DNA of 64,000 nucleotides from Enoplolaimus lenunculus (GCA_030248215.1 JASANG010001137.1:20123-84122); one strand, 5' to 3'. Counted from the stretch's first letter, positions 33,356-45,840 are shown. Numbers and translations: made by a program. The notes: generated by a model from the sequence alone, not told the origin.

Positions 33356-33570
33356 GGCCCATGTATAGAACAGGGCCGTAACAGTAGTATAAGCATATTC
33401 CTATTCCTATTCCTAAGCCTGAGCCTAAGCCTAAGCGTATGAATGAGCCTATTCCTTATCCTTAGCTTAAGCCTAAGTCTAAGCCTAAGCAAAAATATTA
33501 GTCTAAAGCTTAAACTGACTCTATTATAGCTCCTCCGGAAAACGACCCGGCCCTGTTCTATACATGGGCC
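33356..33570 (-). mobile_element. TTAGGC-bearing hAT MITE with 8-bp TSD
   Basis: GAAATGAC at 33348-33355 and GAAATCAC at 33571-33578 (7 of 8 match) flank perfect inverted ends GGCCCATGTATAGAACAGGG. The interior has CCTAAG blocks in reverse orientation. 215 bp. Confidence 0.85.
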
Positions 33571-33751
33571 GAAATCACGAAGGTTTACCGCCGCATACAT
33601 GTACATTTTCATCGTCAAGATTCTGATATATTTCGACGGCTTCTAAGATTTACAGTTCATAATATTAAAGGCAATACTGGCTTAGCTTTAATTTACATTT
33701 AGTCTTTGTTTTGGACTGTCAACAAATTATTAGTCGTGTGTTAATACGACT

Positions 33752-33830
33752 GGCTCATGTATAGATCAGGGACAGAACGTTTTCTGTCCGGCTGGAATAT
33801 TGTAAAATTGCATCAAACAAAAACTGTTTT
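33752..33830 (+). mobile_element. TTAGGC-bearing hAT MITE, left-end fragment
   Basis: ggctcatgtatagatcaggg followed by acagaacgttttctgtccgg and ctggaatattg matches the family's left end; the TTAGGC block and right end are absent. Confidence 0.5.
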
Positions 33831-34984
33831 ATTGTTCAATAGAACAAGCTAAAATCTACCATAGGTATAGTGAAATAACAAGTCTAATGTCTACAATATG
33901 TAGAAAGCATATACACAACCGCAAAACAAATCAATAAAATCGTTTTTATACAATAGTTTACAAGAAGACCAAAACCAATACTATGGAACTCACCAAAACG
34001 TAGATTTATCGTTAGTTTCGTGATATAGAATCACGAATTTGCAACGGGACATTGCTATGCGTTTGAAAATGAGTCAAAAGTTACTAAAAATTATTAACGG
34101 TGGCGCTATAATACTTTTAAATTTTACGTAATGTTTTCCTCAGCCCACAATTGCTGTCGGACGCAAGCACGGGGTTCAATGGGTCCTTGGACACCATATA
34201 ATATTTGCGCAGGGTACACAACTCCTGAAATTGATAAAATTAGAATTTTTTAAAAAATAATGAAAACCATATTGCGTCAAGCAACTGGATTTCGAATGGG
34301 TATTTGTTGACGGTTGTTGTTCAAACTCGTATCGCTGAAGTTCTGCAGGCACCACTGAGCTGACGCTATCTCAAGCTTAATAACCTTAAGTAAACATTTT
34401 TCATACCTAAAATAACGCCGAAACCTAAAATAAAGCGTAACCATTTTTCTCAAATCAGAAAACGTGTTTAATTGCTATAATGTGAGCTTTGAACATACTG
34501 ATAACGATACGAATTGCTAAAAATATATACCTCGTTTGAAGAATATTAAGTAAAAAAATTAAGAGAACAAAAGCAAAATTTAACTGGTACAAAAACTTGC
34601 CATTTTACAACGTAAAGTTCTTATCAGTTACTGCCCTCAGTCAAAAAGTCTGACACAACAAAGTTCTCAAGTGATTTAAAATATTTGGCAAATCTCACAG
34701 TCCATATTAAACTATAGATTCTAACTCAAACACTGCAGATGATGCAGTATTTAGAAAAAACAAGTTTAGTTGCTGCCATCTTAAAGTGATACCACGAGTA
34801 AAATTCAAAGAATTTAACTTTCGGCAAATTTTATTGTTAAGCGTACGGAATATGCACCCTACTAGTAATTTAAATGAAGATTTTGTAAATTAGGAGCACA
34901 AAAAATTTACAACAAAACCATCGTTGTAATTATTTAAACAGCAAAAGCAAGTGAACCGCTCAAACGTATAAACTCATGAGCTCA

Positions 34985-35105
34985 TATTAACTATGGGAGT
35001 CGGCCTACTAAGCCTAAGCCTAAACCTAAGTCTAAACACCTAAGCCTAACCTAAAGCCTAAGCCTAACCTAAAGCCAAAGCCTAAACATAAACCTAATCC
35101 AAAAC
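34985..35105. repeat. CCTAAG (TTAGGC) array fragment
   Basis: About fifteen CCTAAG/CCTAAA-like hexamers. No hAT ends could be identified. The surrounding 33830-35570 contains no recognised gene; a short piece at 35408-35480 resembles the left half of the foldback at 53707-53929. Confidence 0.65.
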
Positions 35106-35538
35106 AAGACCATGTATACGAAGTTGCTTAATCACGGCATGCCTGCATAAGCGTTTAACATTCAAAATATTCAAGTGAGTAAAACGTTAAAAGTAAAGAT
35201 TCGCTTTGGATGAGCAGCAATAAAACACCATAAATTCAAATTTGACCAGCTCTGTTGCGGTATTGAAACCCTAAAATCAAGCATGTTTAGGTACATTGGT
35301 CACCAACAATGACAACCAACGCGCTTGAGTAAAATTAACTGACGCTTAGGTTCATATTTTCGTCCATGTATATATGGAACTGGAATCTTGTTAATTACTT
35401 AAAATTTAGGCCCACATTCTGAAATGTGTATAGCAACTATCATCAGTTAGTAATTGGTTTTCAAACACACTAACTCTTAAGTCTGACAGGAGCATAGCCA
35501 GAACTTCAGATGGAGGGCGCATAGCCCAATGAACAAAA

Positions 35539-35544
35539 TTTATT
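35539..35544 (-). terminator. Possible poly(A) signal of the SLC22 gene
   Basis: AATAAA on the minus strand, about 275 bp after the stop codon. If used, the transcript would end beyond the TTAGGC-bearing MITE. Motif and position only. Confidence 0.2.
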
Positions 35545-35574
35545 AACTCTAAAAATCAAGAATATTGTTCTAAG

Positions 35575-35760
35575 GGCCGGATCGTTTTCCAAAGGGGCTA
35601 TAATAGAGTTAGTTTAAGCTTTTAGACTAATGTTTTTGCTTAGACTTAGGCTTAGGCTTTAGGAATAGGCTCATCCACACGCTTAGGCTTAGGCTTAGGC
35701 TGAGGCTTAGGCTTAGGAATATGCTTTACTACTGTTCCGGCCGTATTCTATACATGGGCC
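35575..35760 (+). mobile_element. TTAGGC-bearing hAT MITE downstream of the SLC22 gene
   Basis: The right end cggccgtattctatacatgg is followed by gcc; the left end is truncated at ggccggatcgttttcc. The interior shows the typical two TTAGGC blocks. It lies 57 bp beyond the SLC22 stop codon, probably within the 3' untranslated region. Confidence 0.75.
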
Positions 35761-35816
35761 GATCTTCTTATCTGTTTAACTTGTATATACCCATGAAATC
35801 AGCCATACCTGTGTTT

Positions 35817-38378
35817 TTAAACATCTACTTCATTATTTGTAAACGTTCCGCTATCATCATCGACCAACGCGACAATATCCTGCGGTCGACCACCCACCTT
35901 CTGATTAGTGGTATCCGTCCGGTGATCAGAGGACTCGTAACCGGAACAAGACGTAACCCGATACCCGTTTTCAGTTCCAGCACGAAAATGTTCATTTTCA
36001 TCTTCCGTTGCGCTATAGTCGGTTTTGTTGCGTTCAGCAACGCCGCCACAGCGCAACAAACGCCAAAAATGATCGAGTGCCGTCGGTAATCCAGCGACGC
36101 CAATATATTCAGCGTCGCGGACTGTTTCAGGCAACGGCTGATTACGCGTTTCAGGCAACATGATCGTACAGACAGCGCCCAACAACGAACAAACTCCAAT
36201 GAACACCAACGGCGCTAAAGGATAAACGTGGGCGGTATGTACTACAAGAGGGATCATAGTGTTACATAGTGCACCTAAAAATGTACCAATCGCCAAACCG
36301 CGTGCACGCAATTGTGTCGGAAACAACTCAACGCAAAGTTGAAATAAAATTGCAAAACTCATACAGATCCAAAATTTTCCAAACACTGCAAGAATAACGA
36401 CACCGGTCGGTAGATTGAGTAAATCTGCGCCAACTGTAGCGAGCATACAGATTCCAGACGCAATCATACATCCTGTTACCGGTAATATACGACCATATCG
36501 TTGTAGTACAACGGCGTTCACGGCGATTGCTGGTGCTTCGATGACGGCTTGGGCTGCAAACGTAACCATGAAATTGCCTTCAATTTTTTCAACCGCAAAC
36601 GCTATCGTCGAATAAGAAATGTTGTTTAAAATCAACGCGAATATCATCAACAACGATTTCAAACGCAAATTCGGGGTCCGAATGAGATCAAGACTGGAAA
36701 CGTTTGATTGAAGGGCGGCGGTCGGAGTTTTCGCAGACTCTTCAGTGAAATCAACTGGTTCACGAGAACAATCAGGTGATAATGATGATGATAGCGGTGA
36801 AAGCTCTTTATTGTCAGGGTACTTTGAATGTTCGAGATCATTTTCTTTGATGACGTCGTTTTCGTTGTTAACGGCGGTGGTTTTGTTGATATTGTTGCTG
36901 CAAATATTGACACAGCATTCGTCGTCGGTAACTTTTTCAACACTGCAGTCGCATATCTTGCTGTCGTCGTGAATGTATTCTTCGTTTTCCAATTCTGTCA
37001 ATAACAAATGCTTGTCAGCTGCATGCTCGCTTGCGGCGTTGCTTCGAAATTGATCGGCTTCGTAGATTTTTACCGATAAACTGACACCGGTCAAAGCGTT
37101 TTTCAACGTCGAGTTTCTTTTCGCGTTGAATTCTGTCTTCACGTGCTCAAGGGCGGTAGATTTTTCATCGTAACTCACTTCCGCCGCTTCTGCGCAACTC
37201 TTTAGTCCCGTTCCACGTCGGTAACAACAACACCATGTCAACAGTCGATTTGTGCTTACATAGCTATTAAACGTAACAATTTGATGTAAATTTGCAAACG
37301 CTTCGCCGATACGTCCGTTAACGTACAGCCATCGCGGTGATTCAAGCGTGATCCATTTAATGCCAAGCCAAGGAAACGCGACCAGTCCGATAAAGCGAAC
37401 TAAACTTCGCCAATCACTCGTCAAATACGCCAGTAGCGGCAACGATCCAGAGCCTAAAAAGTACAGTCCGCAGATTGCGCACGAAACCGCTGTTCGTTTT
37501 GATGGTCCAGCAATTTCCATTGCCCAAACGTACGCGGTGTTAAATGTTGAATATGAAACAAATTCCGAAATGCAACGACCGGCAACGTACCATGGCAGAG
37601 ATGGCGCATAACTGACGGCAAAGTTACCCGCTGAAAGCAATGCGACGCAAATCAAAAGGACCGGTTTACGGCCCCATCGATCTTGGCTATACGATAAGAT
37701 GATCAGACCGAGTACTGACGTAGAAAACACAATGTACCGTACTAGTGGAATCAGATGCGCTTTGTCGCAAACTAAATCCCATTCGGTTACGATGGTATTT
37801 TCAAGCAGGCTACTGTCGTATATCCATAGTCGATGCGAATTCAAAGACAACGAGTCGCGTTGCGTGGGTCGTGCGCAAACGGTTCGCATCGGGTTGTCAG
37901 AGTTGCGCAAACCGACAGACCATTGTGCTACCGTGACAAAATGTGACGTGCATCGAGTCGATTCACTAGAGTCACATTGAAAGTATAGCGTAACGTCGTC
38001 GAACACAATTTCGCCACTGTTTTGAATTTGATTAATACCCGTATTATTTGTAGAGACTAAACCTTTAGGCAACGATACGCTGCGTTGAATTGCGTTTACA
38101 TTGCTAATATTTTCAATCTTACTCTGAAGTTCCAGGGACATAGGATCCGACGGACTGCTAAGTGTGCTGCCATTGCTTAGATTGCAATAAAATGGCGGTG
38201 TGTAAGTGACGAATGCTAAATTAAATACATTCCACGGATTTATTACGTCACTAACAATAACAATGACAAACAAAAAATACCACTGATAGTAGCCAGTTTC
38301 GCCAATTTTTTCAAGAATTGTATCGAATTCACGTTTTACCATAGCACCAAGTAAGATACAGGAAGACTGTGCTTCCAC
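35817..38378 (-). CDS. SLC22-type organic ion transporter (MFS), intronless
   Basis: A plasma-membrane carrier of the organic cation/anion/carnitine group; the substrate cannot be told from sequence. One open frame of 853 codons: ATG 38378 (a second at 38342) to TAA. FDTILEKIGETGYYQWYFLF opens the family's first membrane segment. A large extracellular loop (about residues 61-208) has Asn-glycosylation sites and ends EWDLVC (199-204). The MFS signature DRWGRKP is at 223-229 and ESPRWL at 346-351. The cytosolic loop between membrane segments 6 and 7 (about 352-568) is some 215 residues, hydrophilic and Ser/Glu-rich, against about 60-100 in typical members. The second half carries ELFPTQLRARGLA (684-696) and LPETRNQPLPET (741-752). 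Usual length is about 550. Absence of introns next to intron-rich genes suggests a retrocopy origin or intron loss; the frame is intact. Confidence 0.9.
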   Translation of the reverse strand: MEAQSSCILLGAMVKREFDTILEKIGETGYYQWYFLFVIVIVSDVINPWNVFNLAFVTYTPPFYCNLSNGSTLSSPSDPMSLELQSKIENISNVNAIQRSVSLPKGLVSTNNTGINQIQNSGEIVFDDVTLYFQCDSSESTRCTSHFVTVAQWSVGLRNSDNPMRTVCARPTQRDSLSLNSHRLWIYDSSLLENTIVTEWDLVCDKAHLIPLVRYIVFSTSVLGLIILSYSQDRWGRKPVLLICVALLSAGNFAVSYAPSLPWYVAGRCISEFVSYSTFNTAYVWAMEIAGPSKRTAVSCAICGLYFLGSGSLPLLAYLTSDWRSLVRFIGLVAFPWLGIKWITLESPRWLYVNGRIGEAFANLHQIVTFNSYVSTNRLLTWCCCYRRGTGLKSCAEAAEVSYDEKSTALEHVKTEFNAKRNSTLKNALTGVSLSVKIYEADQFRSNAASEHAADKHLLLTELENEEYIHDDSKICDCSVEKVTDDECCVNICSNNINKTTAVNNENDVIKENDLEHSKYPDNKELSPLSSSLSPDCSREPVDFTEESAKTPTAALQSNVSSLDLIRTPNLRLKSLLMIFALILNNISYSTIAFAVEKIEGNFMVTFAAQAVIEAPAIAVNAVVLQRYGRILPVTGCMIASGICMLATVGADLLNLPTGVVILAVFGKFWICMSFAILFQLCVELFPTQLRARGLAIGTFLGALCNTMIPLVVHTAHVYPLAPLVFIGVCSLLGAVCTIMLPETRNQPLPETVRDAEYIGVAGLPTALDHFWRLLRCGGVAERNKTDYSATEDENEHFRAGTENGYRVTSCSGYESSDHRTDTTNQKVGGRPQDIVALVDDDSGTFTNNEVDV

Positions 38379-39220
38379 TATTAGTGAGTTAGCACCGTTT
38401 CTACACGTTTTATAGCAGCTTCTGCTTGTGATACTTCTGCGACTGTTGCTAATATAGCAGTTAGTTTTTAAATTTTAAAATAAACAATCTGAAATTAATC
38501 AATGTTTACTTGATTTAATTTGCATAATAAGGCAATAAATATTATAATGTGATTACAGTTGTTAATGTAACAATAATTTCGGCTCTCGCACAATTTCCTC
38601 ACAAATTTCGAAATTTTCAGATTGCCGAATAAAACGTTGGCTTAAGCTTTTGCATCGACAAAAGATAAATACGTATAGGATCTTTGATTTGGATAAGGTT
38701 TTAGCTTAAGGTCGCGCGGAAAGTGTACAAATGATACTACTTTCGTTATCCACTTACTTTTCAAGATAAATTTGTAAATTTATAGCCACTCAACTGGCTA
38801 AAAACAAAATAGAAATTTTTTCTTGTCTTAACAATGTACATTTTGCGATTCTTTAGTATTACCAGTTTTATTCTGTTTAGCTATTTCATCGTACAATTAC
38901 TCATAGTTTTCAATTGGTCGAGGTCTAGGCATAAAAGCCAACTTGTAATTACAGTAAATGTTGAGTTCTGAAGAATTCGTGAGCGTAGCCAGCAATAAGC
39001 TAGACACATATTAAGTAATGATAAGCGCTGATATAAAAGTTTAGTGTTTTCCTGTTGGTTCGAAAGGGTGTTCGCTACATCCTCGTCATTTGTCCATTTT
39101 ACGTGCACAAGTATGAAGCAAACTACTCGAGGGAAACTAGCGTGAATAAATTTAAGCATTCAGTCTCATTTCAAAAGTCGCAAAACGTTCCTTAGTTCCT
39201 TCATTTAGGGGCCTATGTAA
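38379..39220 (-). other. Upstream region of the SLC22 gene
   Basis: AT-rich, no TATA-box or other element that I would defend. Short frames at 38881-39159 have no recognised similarity. Confidence 0.4.
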
Positions 39221-39345
39221 GGCCCATGTAAAGATTAGGAGCGGAACATCTTTAGTTTTGGACTGCAATAGAGTAAGCTTAAGCTTTAGACTAATTGTTT
39301 GCTTAGGCTTAGGTTTAGACTTAATCTTTCGGTAGATATAGCTCA
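39221..39345 (+). mobile_element. TTAGGC-bearing hAT MITE, left-end copy
   Basis: ggcccatgtaaagattagga followed by gcggaacatctttag, then tgcaatagagtaagcttaag and a few TTAGGC hexamers. The right half is missing. Confidence 0.6.
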
Positions 39346-39689
39346 TTTACAAAATTGTCACGTGTTAATCCAACTCTAACTCAAAAATTGCGTGAACCCT
39401 ACCCTAGCAAATGTCACACCCGTATCCTTCCTAATGCGTATCACAGAGCATATTGTAGCACGAGTTATGGTAGAGTTAACGCGTGACCGTTTTAAAATTT
39501 GACACGTGTTAACCCTACCTTATGTTTTCTGTGGCAAAATGAAATTATTTATTGTGAGTGATGCAAAATGCCGAACGCCATATTGAGCAGAACGTTCACA
39601 ATCTACCTATCAGAAACGCTGAAAACTATCAAAAACGAGCCAACTGCCAAACTCGATTTTTTACGACTGATTTACCGAAACCAAAGTTC

Positions 39690-40380
39690 ATTTCCGTACG
39701 TACACTAATGAATCAAAAAACCTTAGCTAAAACTAGCGGATCCAGAGAACGGCGGGAGGACGTACGCCTGGCGTCAGAATTTTTTGCGCTAAAATGGTTA
39801 AGGTCGCCGCTACCTTACAATTTTCTCCCTCAGAAAATATTTTTGTATACAAAAAACAATCTTTGCCGTCAGAAATTTTTTATGCGATAAAATCTTACAA
39901 TTTTTCACTTTGAAAAATTTTTGACGATAAAATGATAAGGTCCCTGCGTCTGTTAGCAAACAATAAATAAACAAAAGGTTTGCTGTCTTATTTTTCTTCA
40001 ATTGAATTTGTGCCACAGTCAGCCACCCGGGTCCGGGCTTATAAAGTGCATTTTAAGCTGAACTACTCAATTAGCAAAACTAAAAAATATAAAGCCACCG
40101 ACCGAGAGACAAAATGTAAAAACAACCATTAAAGTTAAAGCAAAAAAACCCCATAAAATATTGAATAGCTTTTGGTAGGAACACCGGTAATATCGCTGGG
40201 GAACACACCGTAGACACTAGCGGAGCCACAGGGGGTGGAGAGCGTAAGCCCACCATCAGAAATTTTTTTGTGATAAAATGTTACGGTCCCTGCCTACCTT
40301 ACAATTTTTCTCTCTCAGAAAATTGGCACATAATACAGTAAAAATTGTTTTGTATAACTTTTGACAGCCAGTCCCCGGTC
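39690..40380 (+). repeat. Diverged dispersed repeat (GGATCCAGAG type)
   Basis: actagcggatccagagaacg at about 39735 and actagcggagccacaggggg at about 40215 are each followed by gtcagaattttttgcgctaa- or atcagaaatttttttgtgat-like text and ggtccctgc. Similar text in reverse is at 49930-50010. These are old copies of one family; ends are not sharp. Confidence 0.45.
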
Positions 40381-42164
40381 GACAAATTTGTCGATCCGCC
40401 GCTGACCGTAGACTGACGTGAAACATGCTTGATATGCTAGCGCAGAAGCTTATATAAGTGAACGAAATCGCTCAAAATGCAGTTTTTATTTAAATTTGTT
40501 TCCGGTATAAAGCTAAAGTTCTTTTCACATTCCAAATTTATAACATTAATTCTGGTTTGAAAAAGTGAATGCAAAGGCAGCAACAAGGAAAGAGAATCCA
40601 TTGGTCCAGAGATTGATGTGGGTTCTGAGGACGCGATTGGAGCCTCTTGATGCGTGGCTGGCAGGACGGCCAGCAGGTAAAAAATTTAAATTTTTGCCTT
40701 CAAATCGAGTTGTCAGCAAATTGGCGGCTGTCTAAAATTGTTTGCGTTTGACGTTTTTTCATGTTCGTCGCTTGAAAATTCAGTTTAAAACGTACGAATA
40801 AAATGAATGTCGCTCAAAGATGAAATTTTTGTACTAAGATTCATTAAATGAACGCAGAAATCACCCAAAATCTGTAATTCTTGAAAAATTACTGGCATTC
40901 ATTCAGGCAGATCGGCCGCGCGATTCGCCCCGCTTTTAAGTCTGGGGAGCCTAGTGAAACCTTTATAAAGATTGTGATTAGAAGTTAAAAATTACTCTCT
41001 TGCAACATTACGCTAAAAATTACAGATAGCTAGTATACACCGTTTGAGGCCCAAACACACTTTTATAACAGAAATGTGGTTACAAAACCTAATATTTTAA
41101 TTTGACTTTTTTACATGTACTGTAAGGTTTCTTTCCACAGAACAATCACGATTTGTTTGCTCTAAAAAGTATTATAAACAAAGCAATGCTGGAAAGTTCC
41201 TCCAAAATACGTATGTGGGGGCATTCCAGCACCAATTATATAGACTGGTAAGTGTTTCACTATATATCTTCAATTAGCATTTAATAAAATCGTTCAGAGT
41301 GTGCTCCAACTCAAAATCTTTACGGAAATGATACCATAGATAACCATCAGTTGAGTTTAACGCATCGTTCAAAATATTTCCCGACCTCATGCAAAAATCT
41401 ACACAGTCAAATTGATGCTATTCATCACGTTCTTGTTACGACGGAATTAAACGGGCGGATTTTACGACCTTGCGATGTATTAGAAATATTATCAAAGTGT
41501 TATAGCGTATACAACTGAGAAGTAAGAATACATATTGCAACCTCAAAATGTTTAGCAAGACATGGCTAGCGTCATTATATACTACAACCACCCTATCTGT
41601 TATCCGTCATTAAAAAACAAGGGCCAAACACAACTAGTCTACAGTTCTACAAGCAGTAAATAAAAATATCTGAAAGCGAAAGCAACCAATATTATAAACA
41701 GCACGTTTCGTAAAAATGGTGACGGTAATTTATTTAGTAAAAAATAAAGTTCAAACAAATTAAATATCTTCAAAATACTGACAACTTTTATCCTCACACA
41801 AGATATAACAATTTGTCTTTCTGGCAAACTCTATCGCCATAACACGTTTTTTTTCTCGAGAGTGCGTTCAACTTTATATTGTTATGGATGGACGTCATTT
41901 CTTTTTGTACGAATTTTAATGCATTATAATATTTTTTAATTTCATAATTTGTTCCACTTGTAACAAAACCTTTTGTTGTGTTTACACTTTCTCAAACTTG
42001 ATGTGTTTCCCAAAAAAAATTACTCACGAATAATCGAGATTAAAAATATGAGGCTAATTCAGTCAGACACTAAAGTAAAATATAAACATGTATACTGGTA
42101 GCATGTAAAAAAGCAAACGCAAAAAAATATGTAGCAGACTTGTTTTTACGTAAATTAAAGAAAG
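40381..42164 (+). other. Gene-free stretch, nothing recognised
   Basis: About 1.8 kb of AT-rich sequence with only short frames. No element ends or conserved motifs were seen. Confidence 0.45.
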
Positions 42165-42275
42165 ATGTTACAGTAGTAATAAGCATATTCCTAAGCCTAA
42201 ACGTAAACTTAAGCCTCAGCATAATGCTAAGCCTATAAACAAAGCATAGTTCTCTAAGTCTAAACAAAAAATTAA
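42165..42275 (-). mobile_element. TTAGGC-bearing hAT MITE fragment
   Basis: ttacagtagtaataagcata followed by ttcctaagcctaaacg and further CCTAAG-like units, in the order seen at 33356-33570; both termini are missing. Confidence 0.5.
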
Positions 42276-43221
42276 TTTGGTTTCAATTGGACAACAAATT
42301 TGGTTTGGGGGGTAACGGACGAAATTTTCCAGTACCGTTAAAAATAGCGTATTTAGTACGGTCAGTGTGTTGGAGCAAGACATGATGTGACAAAAATTTT
42401 GGTTCGTAGATTAGATGCATTTGGAGATTCTTATCATTGTTAGAGAACGTTATACCGAGCTTAATACTTCTGGCATTCTGGACGCTAAAAGCATTAATAT
42501 TTAGAATAAAAATTGTAAATAGTTATTTTTCAAGATATTACATGTACGTTTCGCCCATTATATATTAGAGATACCACAAAACGTTTTATAAATCAAAATT
42601 GGATGAACAAAGCTTCTTGGAAGTTACATTCACTGTAAAGAATGAATTGAACTCAACAAAATTGTATTTTCAATTAAAAAGTGTATTCTGTCGATGCATA
42701 TAATTTCTTTGTCTGAAAAATGTTTTATCGTACACCAAGACCAAGTGCCAGAACGAAGTGCGAAACGTTTTTTAAAATACGCCTTGTCAAGAGTGGTAAT
42801 TTTTCCGTTCGAACGATAGTCGTATCAACAAAAAATTGTAGTGCAAGAATTCATTGCTTGTAGTTTAAGTAAGTCCCTATACAATTATGGCACAGGTGAA
42901 CGTGTAAATGATTTTTTCAGAATGTATTTATTAAGAAGAACGGCAGTGGCTGGGTTCGTTCACAAACAAACGTATATATGCCTTATTTTAGCACATTTCT
43001 AACAACATGCTATTTTAATTTTTAAATTATATATTTATGTCAAAAATTGGCAAAACTGTTACGCACAATTAACAAACGCCAATTTTTACTTACCTGGTTT
43101 CCTCAAATGCATTAAAAACTAACTTTATCAATAAAAAAATAAAGTTTTTCAATAAATATTAATAATTTTGGTCATAATTTTGAGGTAAAAAATTGAAACT
43201 AATCGAAAACTTTATATTGGC

Positions 43222-43361
43222 TGAGGTTCCAAAACCCTACTTAAGTACGACTTAGAACTTAAAGCACGTGTTAAGTAATTACTTAACCATTTTGTCGTTT
43301 TAAAGAGCGCGCTTAAGTTAAGCAAGTAATAAATACTTAAGTAAGATTTCAGAAACCCCGC
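43222..43361. mobile_element. Small foldback element with CTTAAG motifs
   Basis: ggttccaaaaccctacttaa at the left and acttaagtaagatttcagaa (inverse) at the right, with several cttaag/acttaa repeats inside. Similar cttaagctaagtaaa text is at 50874-50989 and 53418-53545. The remaining sequence between 42276 and 45369 contains a degraded TTTCCGGTAAAAATCG repeat (43915-43990) and otherwise nothing recognised. Confidence 0.45.
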
Positions 43362-44384
43362 CAATATGATAGGTGTCACATTTTCAAATAATAGTTTAAT
43401 CAATTTCAACCGTAAACCACTCTACCCCATTTATCAAGCATTTAACAAATATCACAGTACCAATGACGTCACTATAGCATCAGCAGTGACCGTATTTGAC
43501 TATTTAGATGTCAACTAAAAAGTATAAAACTAAAATCAGTATATTAAGCACAGTTAAATGTCACATTATTTTCTGTCAATAAAGCAAAATTATAACGCTG
43601 TTATTTAACTGTCAAACTGGCTAACATTTACCTGTTCCATATACTTTTAATTGTCAAGGATGGCTATCAAAAATGATGGTTAATAACGTGCGATATGAAA
43701 TCTTTTATAAATGATGAAAATAAAGATTTTTGAATGCTGTCTCAAGTTTTGCCCTTTTACAGTTATGTATTTAGACGTTTTGGTAAAAAATCCTGAACCG
43801 CTTATGTTTGAAAACGTGCCGTTTGACATTAGACTTGCGGTGACAATGTGGTTAGCGAAAACAAGTTTGATAGCATATAAATAATGCCGTATGGTCAGGA
43901 TGTAACCGGATATCCGTTTCCACTTCCGGTAAAAATCGGTGTCTGTTTCCGTTTCCGGTAAAAATCGATGTCCTTTTTCGTTTCCGTTTACATCGTAGAA
44001 ATACCGGAAACTCGGTAAGTTTTAACTATAAGCTCAAAATTAATTATAAACAACGTATATCAGGCGATTTTTCGTTACAGATATGCAGCAACGGTTTGAA
44101 AAATATTTTGGTGCATCCGCCACTTTTTCGTTAAAATCTTAGATATCCAAGTGAATATTTACGCACCTCAATTCTGTTGGCAGAAAAATGAAACATTCTT
44201 GAAACTTTCATACTTCAATATCCGTTTTCCATTTCTGTTTCCTTTCTTTTGATCACTATCCGTTTCTATTATTTTCACTATCCGTTTACAACCTGCGTAT
44301 GGCCTTAGGTTTTGCGCTAGAAATAGGCATTAAACACATGTCTCTTACACACTTCCTCGCGCGTTTAAGGTTGAGGTTTAAACT

Positions 44385-44465
44385 CAGGTTTAGGAATAAG
44401 CTTTTCCGAAACCTATGCTTAAACATCAAAGCCTAAGCCTGAGCTTAGGTATAAGCGTGTAGAAG
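44385..44465. repeat. TTAGGC array fragment
   Basis: ggtttaggaataagcttttc, then agcctaagcctgagcttagg; matches the inner part of the TTAGGC-bearing MITE only. Confidence 0.4.
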
Positions 44466-45369
44466 GAAGGTTACTAGAGCTATACGCATATTCGATTAGC
44501 TAAACATCAATTATGTACGGCAATCCATATAAAAACTAGATGATTAATTGCGGAATGGTTTATCTTCCAATGTATGACCATGACTCTAAAATTACAGCCC
44601 TGTATGGTAAGGTCTAAATTTGAAACCAAAATACGCACAATAATGGCTCGAGACTGAACCCCAGGGCCGGATCAGCCACCCCATATAGCCCCATTTGGGA
44701 GAGGTCCGCCTAAAGGTGCCCCCACCCTAACCGATTAAAACAAAAACCACCGAAGATTTGAATTGCGTCTCGCGACTCGCTCGCGAGTTTAGGAGCATTC
44801 ACCCTAGAGTTTTGAGGAGCCCCCACTCCTGTCTCCTTCGGCACTGCTGAACGCCACCGTCAATAAAAATGTGACCAGTGATCAGTTCAATTTCATGAAC
44901 AAAAAAGCGAAAATAAACAAGTCGTGAAACGTTACTTGTCTTAGCTCTAAAAACCAAAGTACCGATAGGTAAATAAGCAAAAATTCAACTTGTTCCAAAA
45001 ATATGCTTTCTTCTCTAAGCTAAACATAAACCTTTCATCCGTATAAATAAATGTTGTCTTCATCGATATCGAGCGTACGAAAAGAAAAATCCAGAAACAA
45101 ATATTGCGATGTAACAGGTTCTGCAAGCGTCTGGTGACGACGATATGCAGTTAATAACCGCAGTTTTTTTCAAAGAAATAACTTTTCCTCAAATTGAAAA
45201 AATGATTTTATTGTGAACCATTCGCGTTTTTCGTTTTTAAGTCTCGCTTAAAATAACAATTTTAAACCGCCGGCGTTTGTTATAAAATATTTGTTTCTTT
45301 TCTGTTATCCCTGCCAAGCCCGGTGTTTGCCCAAAAATGGTGGATTTTAAAATTTTTTCTGCATATTTG

Positions 45370-45840
45370 AGCTTCTCATCACCTCCCTCGATCATTACAC
45401 GTCCAAATTGGAACTTTTGAAAAATGCAATTTTTCAAGGTCCCAAGGTCTCCTTTGCACCAGAAAATTTTTTGTCAAAAAGTTATATACAGATGGTATAC
45501 CATTCAACGCAGCTTACGCAGCCGAGTCGAATGGTGTTAAACTTTGTGATCAGACTCAGGCCAGACATCTGGTTAAGAGTGATTGTTAAACAACTTATTT
45601 GGCGCGCTGCCAACGATTTGGGACGGTACCAAATCAGGTGTTTGACCATAACCCGTTTGCCAAGCGTCTGATTGTAAAAACTTTAACACCATTTTAGTCA
45701 CAACTATGTGGCAAAAAATTTGTTTAGGGTTCTGAGGGGGAACCTCGAGACCTTAGAAATAGCATTTTTCAAAAATTCCAACTAGGGCGTGGAATGATTA
45801 GGGTACCTAGCTATTTTGAGGCAAACGTAAGCTCGGAGGA
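45370..45840. mobile_element. Foldback element with inverted arms of about 70-90 bp
   Basis: cgatcattacacgtccaaat and onwards (45390-45470) pairs with the inverse of agggcgtggaatgattaggg and its left neighbour (45735-45825); both arms hold a ttttgaaaaatgc core and a ccttgggacc-like block. The 240-bp centre (45480-45715) has a frame of about 60 codons with no recognised similarity. A single arm-like fragment is at 11000-11230. Confidence 0.6.

Noticed and set aside
33343-33618. Minus-strand frame rich in RLRLRLR, and similar frames at 42070-42267, 57424-57598 and 61763-61957
   Set aside because: These are translations of the TTAGGC/CCTAAG arrays inside the MITE family.
36415-37980. Several plus-strand frames of 63-94 codons
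   Set aside because: They lie antisense to the intact SLC22 coding frame and have no independent support.
45237-45671. Small protein gene in the 45.2-45.7 kb region
   Set aside because: The frames lie across the arms and centre of a foldback element.
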